Shown here in pieces: positions 45,154 through 57,000 of a stretch of 64,000 nt of DNA. The notes under the pieces were generated by a model that was not told where the DNA came from, searched no databases, and saw only the letters and a program-made list of their open reading frames with translations. Position 1 is the first letter of the stretch. Every line of letters begins with the position of its first letter. Position numbers and translations under genes: made by a program. Source of the DNA: Cristatella mucedo (taxonomy: Eukaryota; Bryozoa; Phylactolaemata; Cristatellidae); NCBI GenBank assembly GCA_009760855.2, contig WPIO01000252.1, positions 1 through 64,000 of the forward strand, read 5' to 3'.

Positions 45154-47466
45154 TTCGGGGCTTGGGATTGTCAGCTAGCAGTTGAGGAAGCCTTGCCAAT
45201 GCCACACCTACAAGCAGCTGCTGACGAGTGCAGGCCTCGTTCTTTTCCCGTGACAGGAACAGCAGCAGTTACTGCATGCAGAGCCGAGGCACATCATATG
45301 AAGGAGTGCGAGCGGAGCCGTTCTTACGCAGCCGCACGGCTGCTTCCTTTGAGCTGCGCTTGCATGCATGCGTGGCATGCATGGCTAGGTCGCTAGCCCT
45401 GGTCTTGCTGGAAGGCAGCTGCTGTTGTTGGCGTGGTATGACAGAGCATGATCCTTTAAGCCTTTAAGAACTAAATCTCTTCCTAGGCACAGTGCATATG
45501 CCGCACAGGCAGCACGTAAATTGTTTAATAATAACATTCACTGAGTGAGCAAGCGTGTGCACAAGCAGGCCGATCAAATGTTGCGGACTCAGGGAATGTT
45601 ATGAGGAGCAGATGGGCTTATAACTTTTTAAATGTTTATAGTGTTCATACTTTTCTTTATATTTTCATTACAATGTTTAGAATTTTTGTCTATTTTATTA
45701 AATGATTATAATTTTCTCATCGCGCATTCACTGCTCAGCATCAGTGTCAGTGCCGTCCTCAGCCTGTGCTGCATTGCCCGCTCTGAGGCATCTCGGCAGC
45801 AGGGCGATGCTGTCTCGCTATCTGGCGCCCGACGCCAAGCCAGTGGCGCTGCTCACAGGCTCAGTGCCTGGTAAAAGGGCACCTGAGCTGTTAAGCCACC
45901 AAGCCGCCATTTTCGTGCCTGGCCACTGCCAAGTTGTGGGGCCCTCCCTCTCTCTCTCTCCCTCTTCCTCTTCCTCTTCTTCTCCCTCTCCATCCCCATC
46001 TCTATCTCTCTCTCTCTGCTCGGGCTTGCTACCTTTCCACTCGGCCTACTCCCTCCTGCCGGCAGCCGGCCGGAGTCGCTGGCACAAGTCGAGAGGATGA
46101 GCTGCCAGACAGCTCTTCGACAGCAAACGAACCCCGGCGTTGGCGGCTGTATCTCCTCTGCGTTCGAGACGTTGAAGCTAGGGTGACCGTCGTTTCAGAA
46201 GCGCACACTTCCAGAAAGCACGAGATATCGATCGTGGATCATGCCGACGGCTTGACCGCTGAGGTGCGCTCCTGTAATCAACCGGATTCAGCCGCTGCTG
46301 TCCGTCTTTGAGTCTGCCTGTCTCAGTCTCTATCTGTCCGCTTCTCTTACCCCACTCAGCCACTCTTTGTCACTATTATTGCAGATTCTCTGTCCTCTCG
46401 CCTGTCTGTCTCTGTCGCCGTCTTTCTGTCTGTCTGTCATGCGCGATCTCTATCGGCGTGGCTCTCAGCAGCTGGCAGCTGCGCGTGCAGTCGCATACTA
46501 CGGCAGCTCTGACTTGCTGCGCCGGCACTGTGCCTCAGGTCGCTGACGAGCTGGACTTGGCGCCTCTGGACGCCGACGGATGTGAGCTGCTCGATCAGGA
46601 CTTGTCGGACATCGCGTTTCGGCAGCTGCTGATGTCGCCGAAGGCGATAGAGCTGGCGGCAGCTTCTGTGACGCAGCTCGACACGGCCGACGAGGCAGCC
46701 ACGAAGACGTAGGCGCCTGCTTCGACACTTCTGCTGCCGTGTGCAAGCATGTTCCGCGGTGACGCCACGTCTCAGCACGGCCTCTGCAGCTGCTGTGGCT
46801 GCCAGGCTGCGCTGTCTGGTCCTAGTTGCTGCCACTGTTGCTTCCTCACAGTATTCCTGTATTATCCAAAGACTTCGCCACTAATTAGGCACGTCGGCCA
46901 TGACGCGCTCCGTTGGTCAAGGACGAGATGTGGCCACTTCTCTCTGCTAAGCAGTTACTCCTTCATTTAGCATCGAAGAGTGCAAGTGCATCCCGGAGGA
47001 TTAATCACAACAGATTCTCGAGACAGCAGAGCGACATTGCCTGGAACAACTGTGTCCGAGGAATATGTAAATTAGCGTCAACCTGAGTGGCTATCTATAG
47101 CTATGTGAGAACGCTTACGTTTGGATCCTTTATTACCAGCTGCAATATTGATAGCTGTTAAGCCTCTTCTGCTGCTCTACAAGTGAGGCTGTTAAATCAG
47201 CTAAGCAAATTTTTATTTTATTTCCTGCCTTTTCACCCAACTGACTCGAAAGCTATTTTGCAAAGCATCCGGTTTGCCTCATAACGTGGCATCCCGGCAA
47301 GCACGTTGCAACTCCCAGCTTGAAAGTGCCAGGAATTAGTGGACGACCTATGGGCACGCTTGCCAAGTCCTTGCTTGGCCACAGGAAAAGGGCCCGAGTC
47401 TTTGCTGGGAGCAATAGCCTTCGAGAAACGCTCAGGCAGCTTAAGGTCGAGAGAGATGGCGAGCGT

Positions 47467-47521
<55 letters not shown>

Positions 47522-50500
47522 AATAAGTGCAGCTCTCTCTGCTTAGTGTAGAGCACCACTCTAGCGTGTCTGCCAACTGAGCAAGATGGGGTCACGTGAG
47601 CAACTCGGAGGGAGGTGCAGAACCGGTCTGCCCCGAGCGATCCGATCAACATCGATTTTCTTGAGTCAGTGCATCTGTCTATACTAGACGTGTTCACCAC
47701 TCTATCATGTATGGGATCCGATTCGAGCCTGCTGTATTCTTCGTTTAGCTAATGCAGTTTCGGACACAGCTGTCTCTATCATGGCAGGTTTTTCTCTTGA
47801 GCCGAAACACCGTCAACAGATCTCAGGGCAAGCGAATCTTTTCACGTGGACATTTGTTTGTGGGGAGCTTGATTTGCAAAGCCTTTGCTGCAGTCGCAGC
47901 CACGTCAGCAAGCTGGTGTTACCATTTAGACACTAAATTTGTTCAAGCTGGACGGTCGGGCAATGATGATGACGGTGGCTTATTAGATCTGTGTTGCTGT
48001 GACAGCAGCAAAGTTCTTTTATCGTGGCTGTAGTTATTGGGGATTCAGCAGCATTTGCAGCCGGCTTCAAGCTGTCCCACTGATTTGAGAATGAGCTGTT
48101 GTTGCCCGTAGGACGGTCGACGAGCGGCAGTTTCTTGCTGAGCAGACTCCGATGGCCTACGCACCGGCTACAGACGACATTCCAACGACGCCCATACGGC
48201 CGGCCGCTCCTCGTGTCACCGACGAGATCACGATCAATCCCGAGGCTCAGGGCACCGAGCCAGCCATGCCGGTCATGGTAACTTGTACAAAGAGAGCCGT
48301 TTTGCCATGCCTCAAAGCTGCAAAGCTTTAGCTTTTCAAATATTGTCGATTCTAGCTAGCCTTCTTCATCGGTATTGCAGCATACAACGTTGGACCTGTC
48401 GTCACTGGAATCTGATCTAGGCCAAGTGAGGCGCAAAAGAAAGCGCCGAATGCTGTTCGTCGACGGCAGCATGATGGTCTCCAAGGAGGCGATGCGCACC
48501 AACATGTTGACATCCAAAGACACGTGTGCAGCCAAAGTAAGTCCGTGAGCTCGGAGCAAGTGCCAGACGCTTACCAGTAAGAATCTGTACAGCTGAAGCC
48601 GCATTTGTGTAGTGCTAAAAATCAGTAAGGGATACCGCGATGCTGGAAAGAAAAGCAGAGCATGTTGTGTCATTACCGGCACTCTTACAGCGATATCTGA
48701 TGCCATAGGCTAGGAGTCATAGTAACTCTTTATCTTTTGCTGCTCTCATCTGCTCACCGGCTAATTTGAGCACGGTGCCATCAAATTAAGCAACAGCAGC
48801 TTACTCAAAGCCGGCTTCTGTCCTGAACAGTCATGCGAGGTCACTTGAAAGGCCTCTGCTTGGTCCGATTAGTAAAATATGCTTTAAAAGTAGACGGCAG
48901 CTTTAACTCGTTCGATAGGTGACCCGCTGAACAGTGTCACTGGCCCGTGTCTCAATTCACCCAGGCGCGTGCTACCGCCGAAACAATCGCCGTTAGATCC
49001 TTCTGGTCAGAGGGACCGAGAAGATGGCCCTAGTGAAACTCTTTGAATATACAGTGGCAGATGTTTCGGATGATAATCAAGCCACAATCTGAACTGACGA
49101 GCTTGAGAGAAAATGCAGCCTGTTCAAACTTGACGTATTGCGTATGAGCAGTGAAATCCATCGGCCAATTCATTAATAAGAATAATAATAACTCACTTGA
49201 TAAAGCATCCTCAGAGAACTCAATCTCTTTCTAGGTGCTTTACGTTTGCTGCATAGTAAACACGATCAAAGGGTTAGTGGTAGCATACTCAGCAAACAAG
49301 AATAGTGCGGTTAGAGGTGACATGCACAGGGTCAGCATGCAAGTATTGTTCGTGGCAGCATTCACAGTGTAAGCACACGTAAGCACATACAGGTTGAATT
49401 GCAGAGACCCACTAAATGCTGTGATAAATAGGCTCATTTTAGTTTCGTTTTAAATGTGGTCAAGTCATGGGTTGTCGTGACGGAAGTAGGTCTGAGTTCC
49501 AGGCTTTGGGAGCATACGAACTAAAGGCACGGTCTCCAAAGGATTTGAGGTTTGTACGAGATAGATATAATAAAAAGTAAATCAATAAATAAATCCTAGC
49601 CGATTAAACAGCCTCTTTTTGTATAGCGACAGAAGAGCCTTTACGGCCATCACCACCGCTTGCAGTGGCGATAAAAATTACCCACCACAGGAATCGAACC
49701 CACGACCTTGGGGCCGAGGTCGTGAAAAGCAACCACCTTACCCAGTGTGCCATCACGGCTCACCATGCAATGTATCTCCGTCTGTAACTCCACAGAGCCA
49801 TAGAGACCATGTGGGTGTTACGCAGGAGAGTTTTGTATAGCCCACTCACAGCCTAAGCGGCTTTCGGTACGCATTCGGTAGCCAACAGACTTCGTCTCAC
49901 GCAACAAAGAGAAAGTGGGAAGCATAGCAGAGTCAGGAGAGCAGTTGAGGTAGTGAGTAGCATAGAAGTAGCAGCTCAGGACCGCTGAAAAGAATGAGCC
50001 ATAGTCGGCAGTAAGAGAGTAGTTGTCGTTACATAAGAATCGTGGAAGCTGAGTTCCACAGTCTAGGACCTGTAGAGCTAAAGCTTCTGTCGCCAACGGT
50101 CTTTAGGCAGAACGGTTTGATTCCGAAACGAGGCTGCCAGAGTATGCTGAGTTTGAGTGCACATATTCATGCCTGTTAACTCGCGCAGATAGGGGTTAAG
50201 ACTAGCTGCGTGCGTGTAGCATTTGCGCAAGTGCTTGTGTGTGTCTTTACATTTGTGTGTGTGCACGTGTGCTTGTGCACGTGCGCATGTGCATGAGTGA
50301 GTGAGGAGAAAGCAAGATGGTAGTGGTCCTTAGAGAGAATGAAGGGGAATCTTTTTTTGTGCAGCATTTGTGAAGTCTCAGGAAGAGGTTTCCCTCTTTT
50401 AGGGTGCCATGCAGTGTGTTAAAATATAATTGCTATTATTGCTGTTATTATCATTTATCTGAGGCTAAGCTGTGATTTAATAAGCATGTTTGCCACCCAA

Positions 50501-53236
50501 GGCAATAATAGCAGTTATCGTGGCTGGACAGACAGCAGTGGCTGATTGGCTGAACCGCAGTGCATTCAGCTTGTTGCTGATGACCATGCTATCGCCCCGT
50601 GGGTCTTAACCTGGGGTTAATGCTCTCGCACTACAGGATGCAGGCCGTTGGTTGGAATCCTCCAGCAGACAATCCTCTATTGCTCCCTGCAATCGGGGTG
50701 ATGGCCCGCACAGACTTCTCTACCATCATTTGTATGACTGCATTTGGATCTGCTAATGTTTAATTTTACTTTACTTGTACCGCCGTTAGATCTATCGCTT
50801 GTAGGAAGGATTGCAGCTTCAAAACCATTTGCAATGCTAGCAATAGCCTCGTCCACTTGGCTCAAAATTTGTATGAACAAGTTTTTATTTGAGCTCAGTT
50901 CCAGTGCAGTGTGAAGGATGCAGCAGCATTTCATCTTGGGATTGAACCGCGTCCTCCAGCACTCTCCGTGCCAGCCACTGCAATCGCGCATACTCGTCCA
51001 GCTGTGCTCTGGCCTGTCAGCTATGCAAGCAAGGAAGCCCCGGCAGCTTGTGACGAGTATCGCTTTTCACTTTTTTGCAGGTCGCACCGGACTGGAAGCG
51101 GAAGACTGCCGAGCAGCTGATGCTGCAGCCAAGCAGCGGTACGTATGCCACGACCTGCCACCAGAAGTGCTTCTGCTGCTCCCAGCACTGCTGCCTATCC
51201 CACCCCTCCCTTCCCCTGCCCCCCCTTGGAGCAGCTGCTCATGCATAGACTACGACAAAACAGCTGCTTGTTGCCATGGCTGCCGATGCTGTCTATCCCA
51301 TCTCTTACTCACTACCTTCCCATCCTCTCTCCTGCCTGCCGTTGCTACCTCTCTGCTGCTCCTGCCGCTTTTGCCATCCGAATGACTGCAGCAGCTGAGG
51401 CAGTGGCAGCAGCAGCATTGCACTTTCCTCGTAGCCCTCGCCGAAGACGCTTTCAAATCGTTCGTTGCTTAGGAGCTCTGAAATTCAGGCATCTGCATGA
51501 TCTCTGGCAGCGATGGGCTTTACGCACGCCGGCTCACGACTCGGCGGCAGAGAATGTCGATGACATATGGACTGTGCAGCTCACGGATGAGACAGGTGCG
51601 CGATCCAAGTGATCGGTTGGAGCTTGCAGCGGTGTGGTCCTTCAGCCCCGCCTGCTCCGGCTCGCAGCTGCTCAGCAAGCCGATGTAGCACGGCTTAAAG
51701 CAGCAGATCTGCCGAGGTCACGCTGATGCCCTTCAAATTAGCCAAGCACAGGCTTGTATGGTGGCTGAGCAGTCACGTGCCTTGGCGGACTTCCGTCGGT
51801 CTGCTCAAGCTAACGCATGCCTTGTTGTGCACATGCATGTCTGGTTGCAGCGTGCGCAGGGGGCGGCACACGGGCTCTGCCGCCAGTGTGCATATACGCC
51901 TAGAGGGATGGGTGTAGGGAGTGCACGTGCACCTGAAACATCTGCCTGACTTGTGCGGTGGCGCCAAGCATTGCAAAGGTATATCGCAACGTTAGAATGG
52001 ATTAGGACCATGATTACTCGTGTCTTTTGTTATGTTCTTAAGGCGAAATAGTGGTAAGAAATTCACTTTCAAAAGTAGTAAGTTTTAATTCGCGAAACAG
52101 AGCGCCAAGCTGTAGCTCAGGAGAGCTCGTGTCTGTCAGAGGGCAGCCAGTCTATTGCACTTGGTTGCATCGGGGCGGGCCTCTGCTGATTATTAGCAGC
52201 AGCCGGTAGACAAACTGGCAGACTGCATCTTGGTTGGCCCGTTTGGTAAGGCCTGAAGGCATAAAGAGCCACCGAAGGAAGTTGGCTCGTTCGGGCGACA
52301 CGCAAAGGCTTCGGCAGCCACCTCACGTTGCAGCGAGGTAGCTGGCACTGCAACAACTTCAATTTGACCCGAATCTCAAGACTTATAAATCCAGAGGCCA
52401 GAGTCTTGCCGTCTGTCCCAATCCGACTTTGTTCGTATCCTTACAGACCTTATCGCCCATGAAGCAAGCATGCCATCGAAAGTCCATCGCCGGCCGATCT
52501 ATTTTGCTTCGAGGCCGCCGAGCAGCAGCGAGGCCGCCTGTGGCGTCTGCCTCGTATGCCTACTGCCAAAATGGTCGACTTGTCGGTGGGCAATATAGGG
52601 TGCTGCAACTCGGGCGAAGGGCTTCGTAGCTTCAGAGGGAACCTGAACGTGTGTGTACACGTCGCTGCGGTCTTGCACTAGTGAGGGGGAGGTTGAGCCT
52701 ATGCTTTACGGCACCCGAAGGGGCACCGACGGACGATGCACGCGCAAGCAGGTGCTTGCTTCCAGTAGACAGCAGTCTGTTCCAGCAGACAGCTGCCTTC
52801 AATATTGTCGACGTGGTTTGGTCCTGCAGTTTAAGGTGCTCACCCAGCCAAGGTCTGTGCGGCTGAGGTCATGGGCTCGAGCCCCGAGGCATACGTGAAG
52901 CGCCTGAATAGAGATGAGTTCTCTTAGGGCGCTATACAAATGAACTATATTTTAACATGTTGCTCAGTAACTGCGTCTCAAATCTTGTCTGTTCTGACTG
53001 CTTGGCTGCACAGGGCAGAGGCAGCAAGCAGCAGGTACAGCTGCTGTGGCTGCCGCTAGTACGTGCCATCCCAAGCTGCCTCTTAGATCGGCTGCTGGGA
53101 AAGTGGCTCCAAAACGAGCGGCATTCCGCTTCGTTTTTAATGCCTTTGACATTTTGGCATACTCTCAGTATAGACATAGAGGTTAGCCAGTAGTTTTGCA
53201 CATCCTTTCGCTTGATGTAGCATGAGCGTTGCCCGA

Positions 53237-53309
<73 letters not shown>

Positions 53310-53926
53310 AGCATGAGGAATGGGCTTCCCTTGTGAGACGCCTCTATGCACACCCTACTGGCCCTTGTCGTGCAGGGTTCTGTGATTCTGTTGCAGGAGC
53401 ACTTGACGATTTGCAGCTGAGCATGAATCACGAGTCACCGATGGCAGCAGCTGCTGCAGCCGAGGTCCACGAAGTGTCAGAGCTCAGCATCGAGATGGCC
53501 CGGCAGCAACTCTCCGTGAGCATGCAGTGCAGCGAATCACCAAGTTGACGAATAGCTCGCACTCGGCATCCCAGTGGGCAGTGCTACCCTGCCCCTCATG
53601 CTACGCTGGTGGTGGTCGAGAGCTTCACTTCTGGGCTATTGGCTATTGGGTGCAGACTGGCACGTACCAAAGCTCCGTTTGGTGCATGCAGATGATCGGG
53701 ATCAAGTGGATAGTGCCTGGCTGCAAACGAAACAAGTGCTGCTGTTGCTGACTTATTGCTAGATGTTCATTGCATAGGCGCTAGCGGAGTGCCGCACTGA
53801 TTTTTAGCAAGCTGCACACTGCACGTGTCTCCGTTGTCCTGTGTCAACATCGGCTAGTCGTTTCGGAAATTAAGCTTGCATGTTGTGCAGAAGAGCTGCG
53901 ACCGAAGCTTGGTTGGTTTGGAGAGA

Positions 53927-54006
<80 letters not shown>

Positions 54007-57000
54007 CGAAGGCTAGCAACTATCCTTTGACGATGAATTAAATGTGTCTCATGCAGGCAACTCACCCTATTATCACACAAGTATGTAGCTGTCGGCAGAG
54101 AAGTAGCCGTATCTATCATGCCCCGCCCACCTGCCATTAAGCCCATTTCATCCCAATGCCCAGGTGATACGAGACGATTCTTGCGTGCATCGACCATACC
54201 ACGTCTAAGCAATGAGCAGTTAGTGATGCCCTGATGATGATTTCTCGATCAAATCATTTCTCGTAGCAGCCAATTAAGAGTGACTGTCGAGCAGTGTCCA
54301 GTCGCCCATGTTAGTGCCATGCAAGAATTCGGAGTCCCATTTAGTTTTCTCACCTCTGGCTATTAGCAGCAGAAATCCTAAGCAGCTGAAGCTTACCCCT
54401 GATTGCTATCTGCATTTGGAAGCAATTGTTGTCCCAGATGTTGTATGCATGCATTTACTGCCCTATTATAACGGCAAATGCAGAACTTGGTGTTGCTTCA
54501 TGATTAAGCGGCAAATAAAATGCATGCGAATATGTCTCGTACTAGTGACCTTTATTCACTGGACCAAGGCAGCGAGGAAGGAGTCATTCGGTGCTCGTTG
54601 CAATGTGCCAGTTATGATTGTAGCGCCACTGAGTGCTTAAATCTTTTAACGGATATTCGAGGCTTTGGCGAGGCAGCAATGGGCACTGACTGGATTTAGC
54701 CTCTCAAACGCTCAGCCCCTACTGACAAAGAACGTTGAATGCAATTTTTAGGCTCATCTGGAAGCATCGGGTGACATGTCGAAAGAGGTGCTACGTGAGC
54801 AGCACTCCAGCTTCGAGCAAAGCAAGAATGCATCGAGCTTTCGGGGTGTGGCACTTGAGCAGAAATCGGCTGACTCTACCCTGGATGACTCAGCAGAAGC
54901 CGGGTAATTTTATTATTATCTCTGCGGTCAGCCAATTGACAGCTGACACGGTTGGACGACATCGGCTGGCTGCAGCTGTCGGCTTTTTTTCTAAACAATG
55001 CCTAGATCGAGTTATATTAACCCAAACGGTTCCCATAAGTGGTTGGCAGCTGCTCTTCGCTGGCGTTGTAGGTGTTAAAACATGGGCCGATCGCATCTTC
55101 TCTTTAAGCCATCAAGTTCTCCAGCAGACGACCTGGGGGAGGGGTCTACACTATCCAAATGACCTTGCTCTGGCCCAGCCCACTTTGGGTTGTGCTGGCG
55201 CTCGATAGGAGCTTTGTAGCAGCTTGGCGATTGCCAGTTGATCTGTTGTCTATTGTGTCCTTTTTTTGGCATACATTGAGTGCCTAGCAAGCGATTTAAG
55301 TCTCTCACGTGCTATACAAGTATATTATAATTGTTATTATATTGGTGCGAATGTTTTTAATTGCTTCTGCATACATTTGCCACAGTAATTCTCCATGGAG
55401 AGCTATTCCAAAAGCCAGGAAGTCTGTGTTGTATGGCCTTTCAGACCTGCGAGAAACGAGTTTGTATTATGCAAAAAAGCCTTTATCACATGACTTGCAG
55501 TCTGATATTTTAAGCAGCCGATTCACGAGAACAATAGAACATGCTATGATTCGGCCTTGTGCATCGATCATTCAAGCTTGGGTTACTTAAAAGCGTGGTT
55601 GAGCAGAGCCATGTTTATTTTGTTTTAGGTTATTTGTGAAGAGCTAGCTGAATTGACTAAATTACTTGTAGATATTTTGTGCCATTGGGATTTTGTGCCA
55701 CGTCGTTGTCATTACCTACCTTAATCATGACTCCGACGAGCCTTGGGTATAATAACATCCTGCAGGGGATTCTTCACAGGGTACAGAATGTCAAATAGAT
55801 CTCTGTGAGGTCTCAAGGTCATTTTGCATGCCTACCGAATGAGAAGAGTAATACGATCTGGAGGATGAAGTGCAGATCGGTGCCAAGTCACAGATTGCAT
55901 CTCCTTATGACATGCAGGAGAATATAGATTCAATAATTACATAATTTCGGTTTAGGATTTTTAATTTGCAATTTAGCAGGTGGTAGTTTTGCTGTTTTCT
56001 GCTTGGATCGATCAGTCAACTGAGTAGAGTCACTGAGTTGCCAATTAAATGCTTCGCCAGCAAGCACCCAACCAAACTCGATGCCCTGAGATGACTCAAC
56101 CGTTCAGCTGCCGCATTTGTTCAATGCATCGAAAATCAAGATCGCCTCAAGAGAAATCAACACAGTTGTACTCGCAAATACAGTTTTGAATTACATCTGT
56201 CCGTATTCATGCTTGCCTTATGCTTCTGCTGCATCATGTTGTGGGAGCAGCAATGTATATCAGCTGTGTCGTATGATGCAAATTCATTTTTTATCTTTTT
56301 ATACGGTTCATTTATTTATTTTCTGTTCCCACTAGCCTATATTATGGTACTTCTACGCATTTCAGGACAGTTGGATAAATGCAGCATAAACATCTACATG
56401 TATTAACCTGTAAATAAATGTATATTTATGTAAGTGTGTGTGTAAGTGTAAAATTAGAGGCAAAAAGAGTTTAGAATAATAATAGTAATACACTAGATGA
56501 AGTACCCCCAGAGAACTCAGTCTATTTCTAGGCACATTACATTTGCTGCAAAGGAAACACGATCAAATGGTGAGTCGTATCATGCTTGATAAACAATATG
56601 AATATCATGGTTAGTGGTGGCATGCATAGGGTCAGCATGCAATTGTATTTTGTGGCAGGATGCACAGTGCCAGCATGCATAAGCACATTAAGGACGAATC
56701 ACAGGGACCCACTAAACGCTGTCATAAATAGGTGCATTTTTAAGTTCTTTTTAAATGTTGTCAAGTCAAGAGATGTCGTGACGGAAGTCGGGAGTGAGTT
56801 CCAGGCTTTGGGAGCATGCAAACTAAATGCACGGTCTCCGAAGGATTTGAGGTTAATACGAGGCACAAGGAAACAGTTAGATTCCAAAAGGTGGGTAGTA
56901 CGATGCTTGGCGGAGTTTGATCATTAAATGCATATGGATAGTGCTTGGGATTTTTTTCTGAAGCTATTTAAGGCTGCTATTGCAAGCTGCTGGTCGTTGA

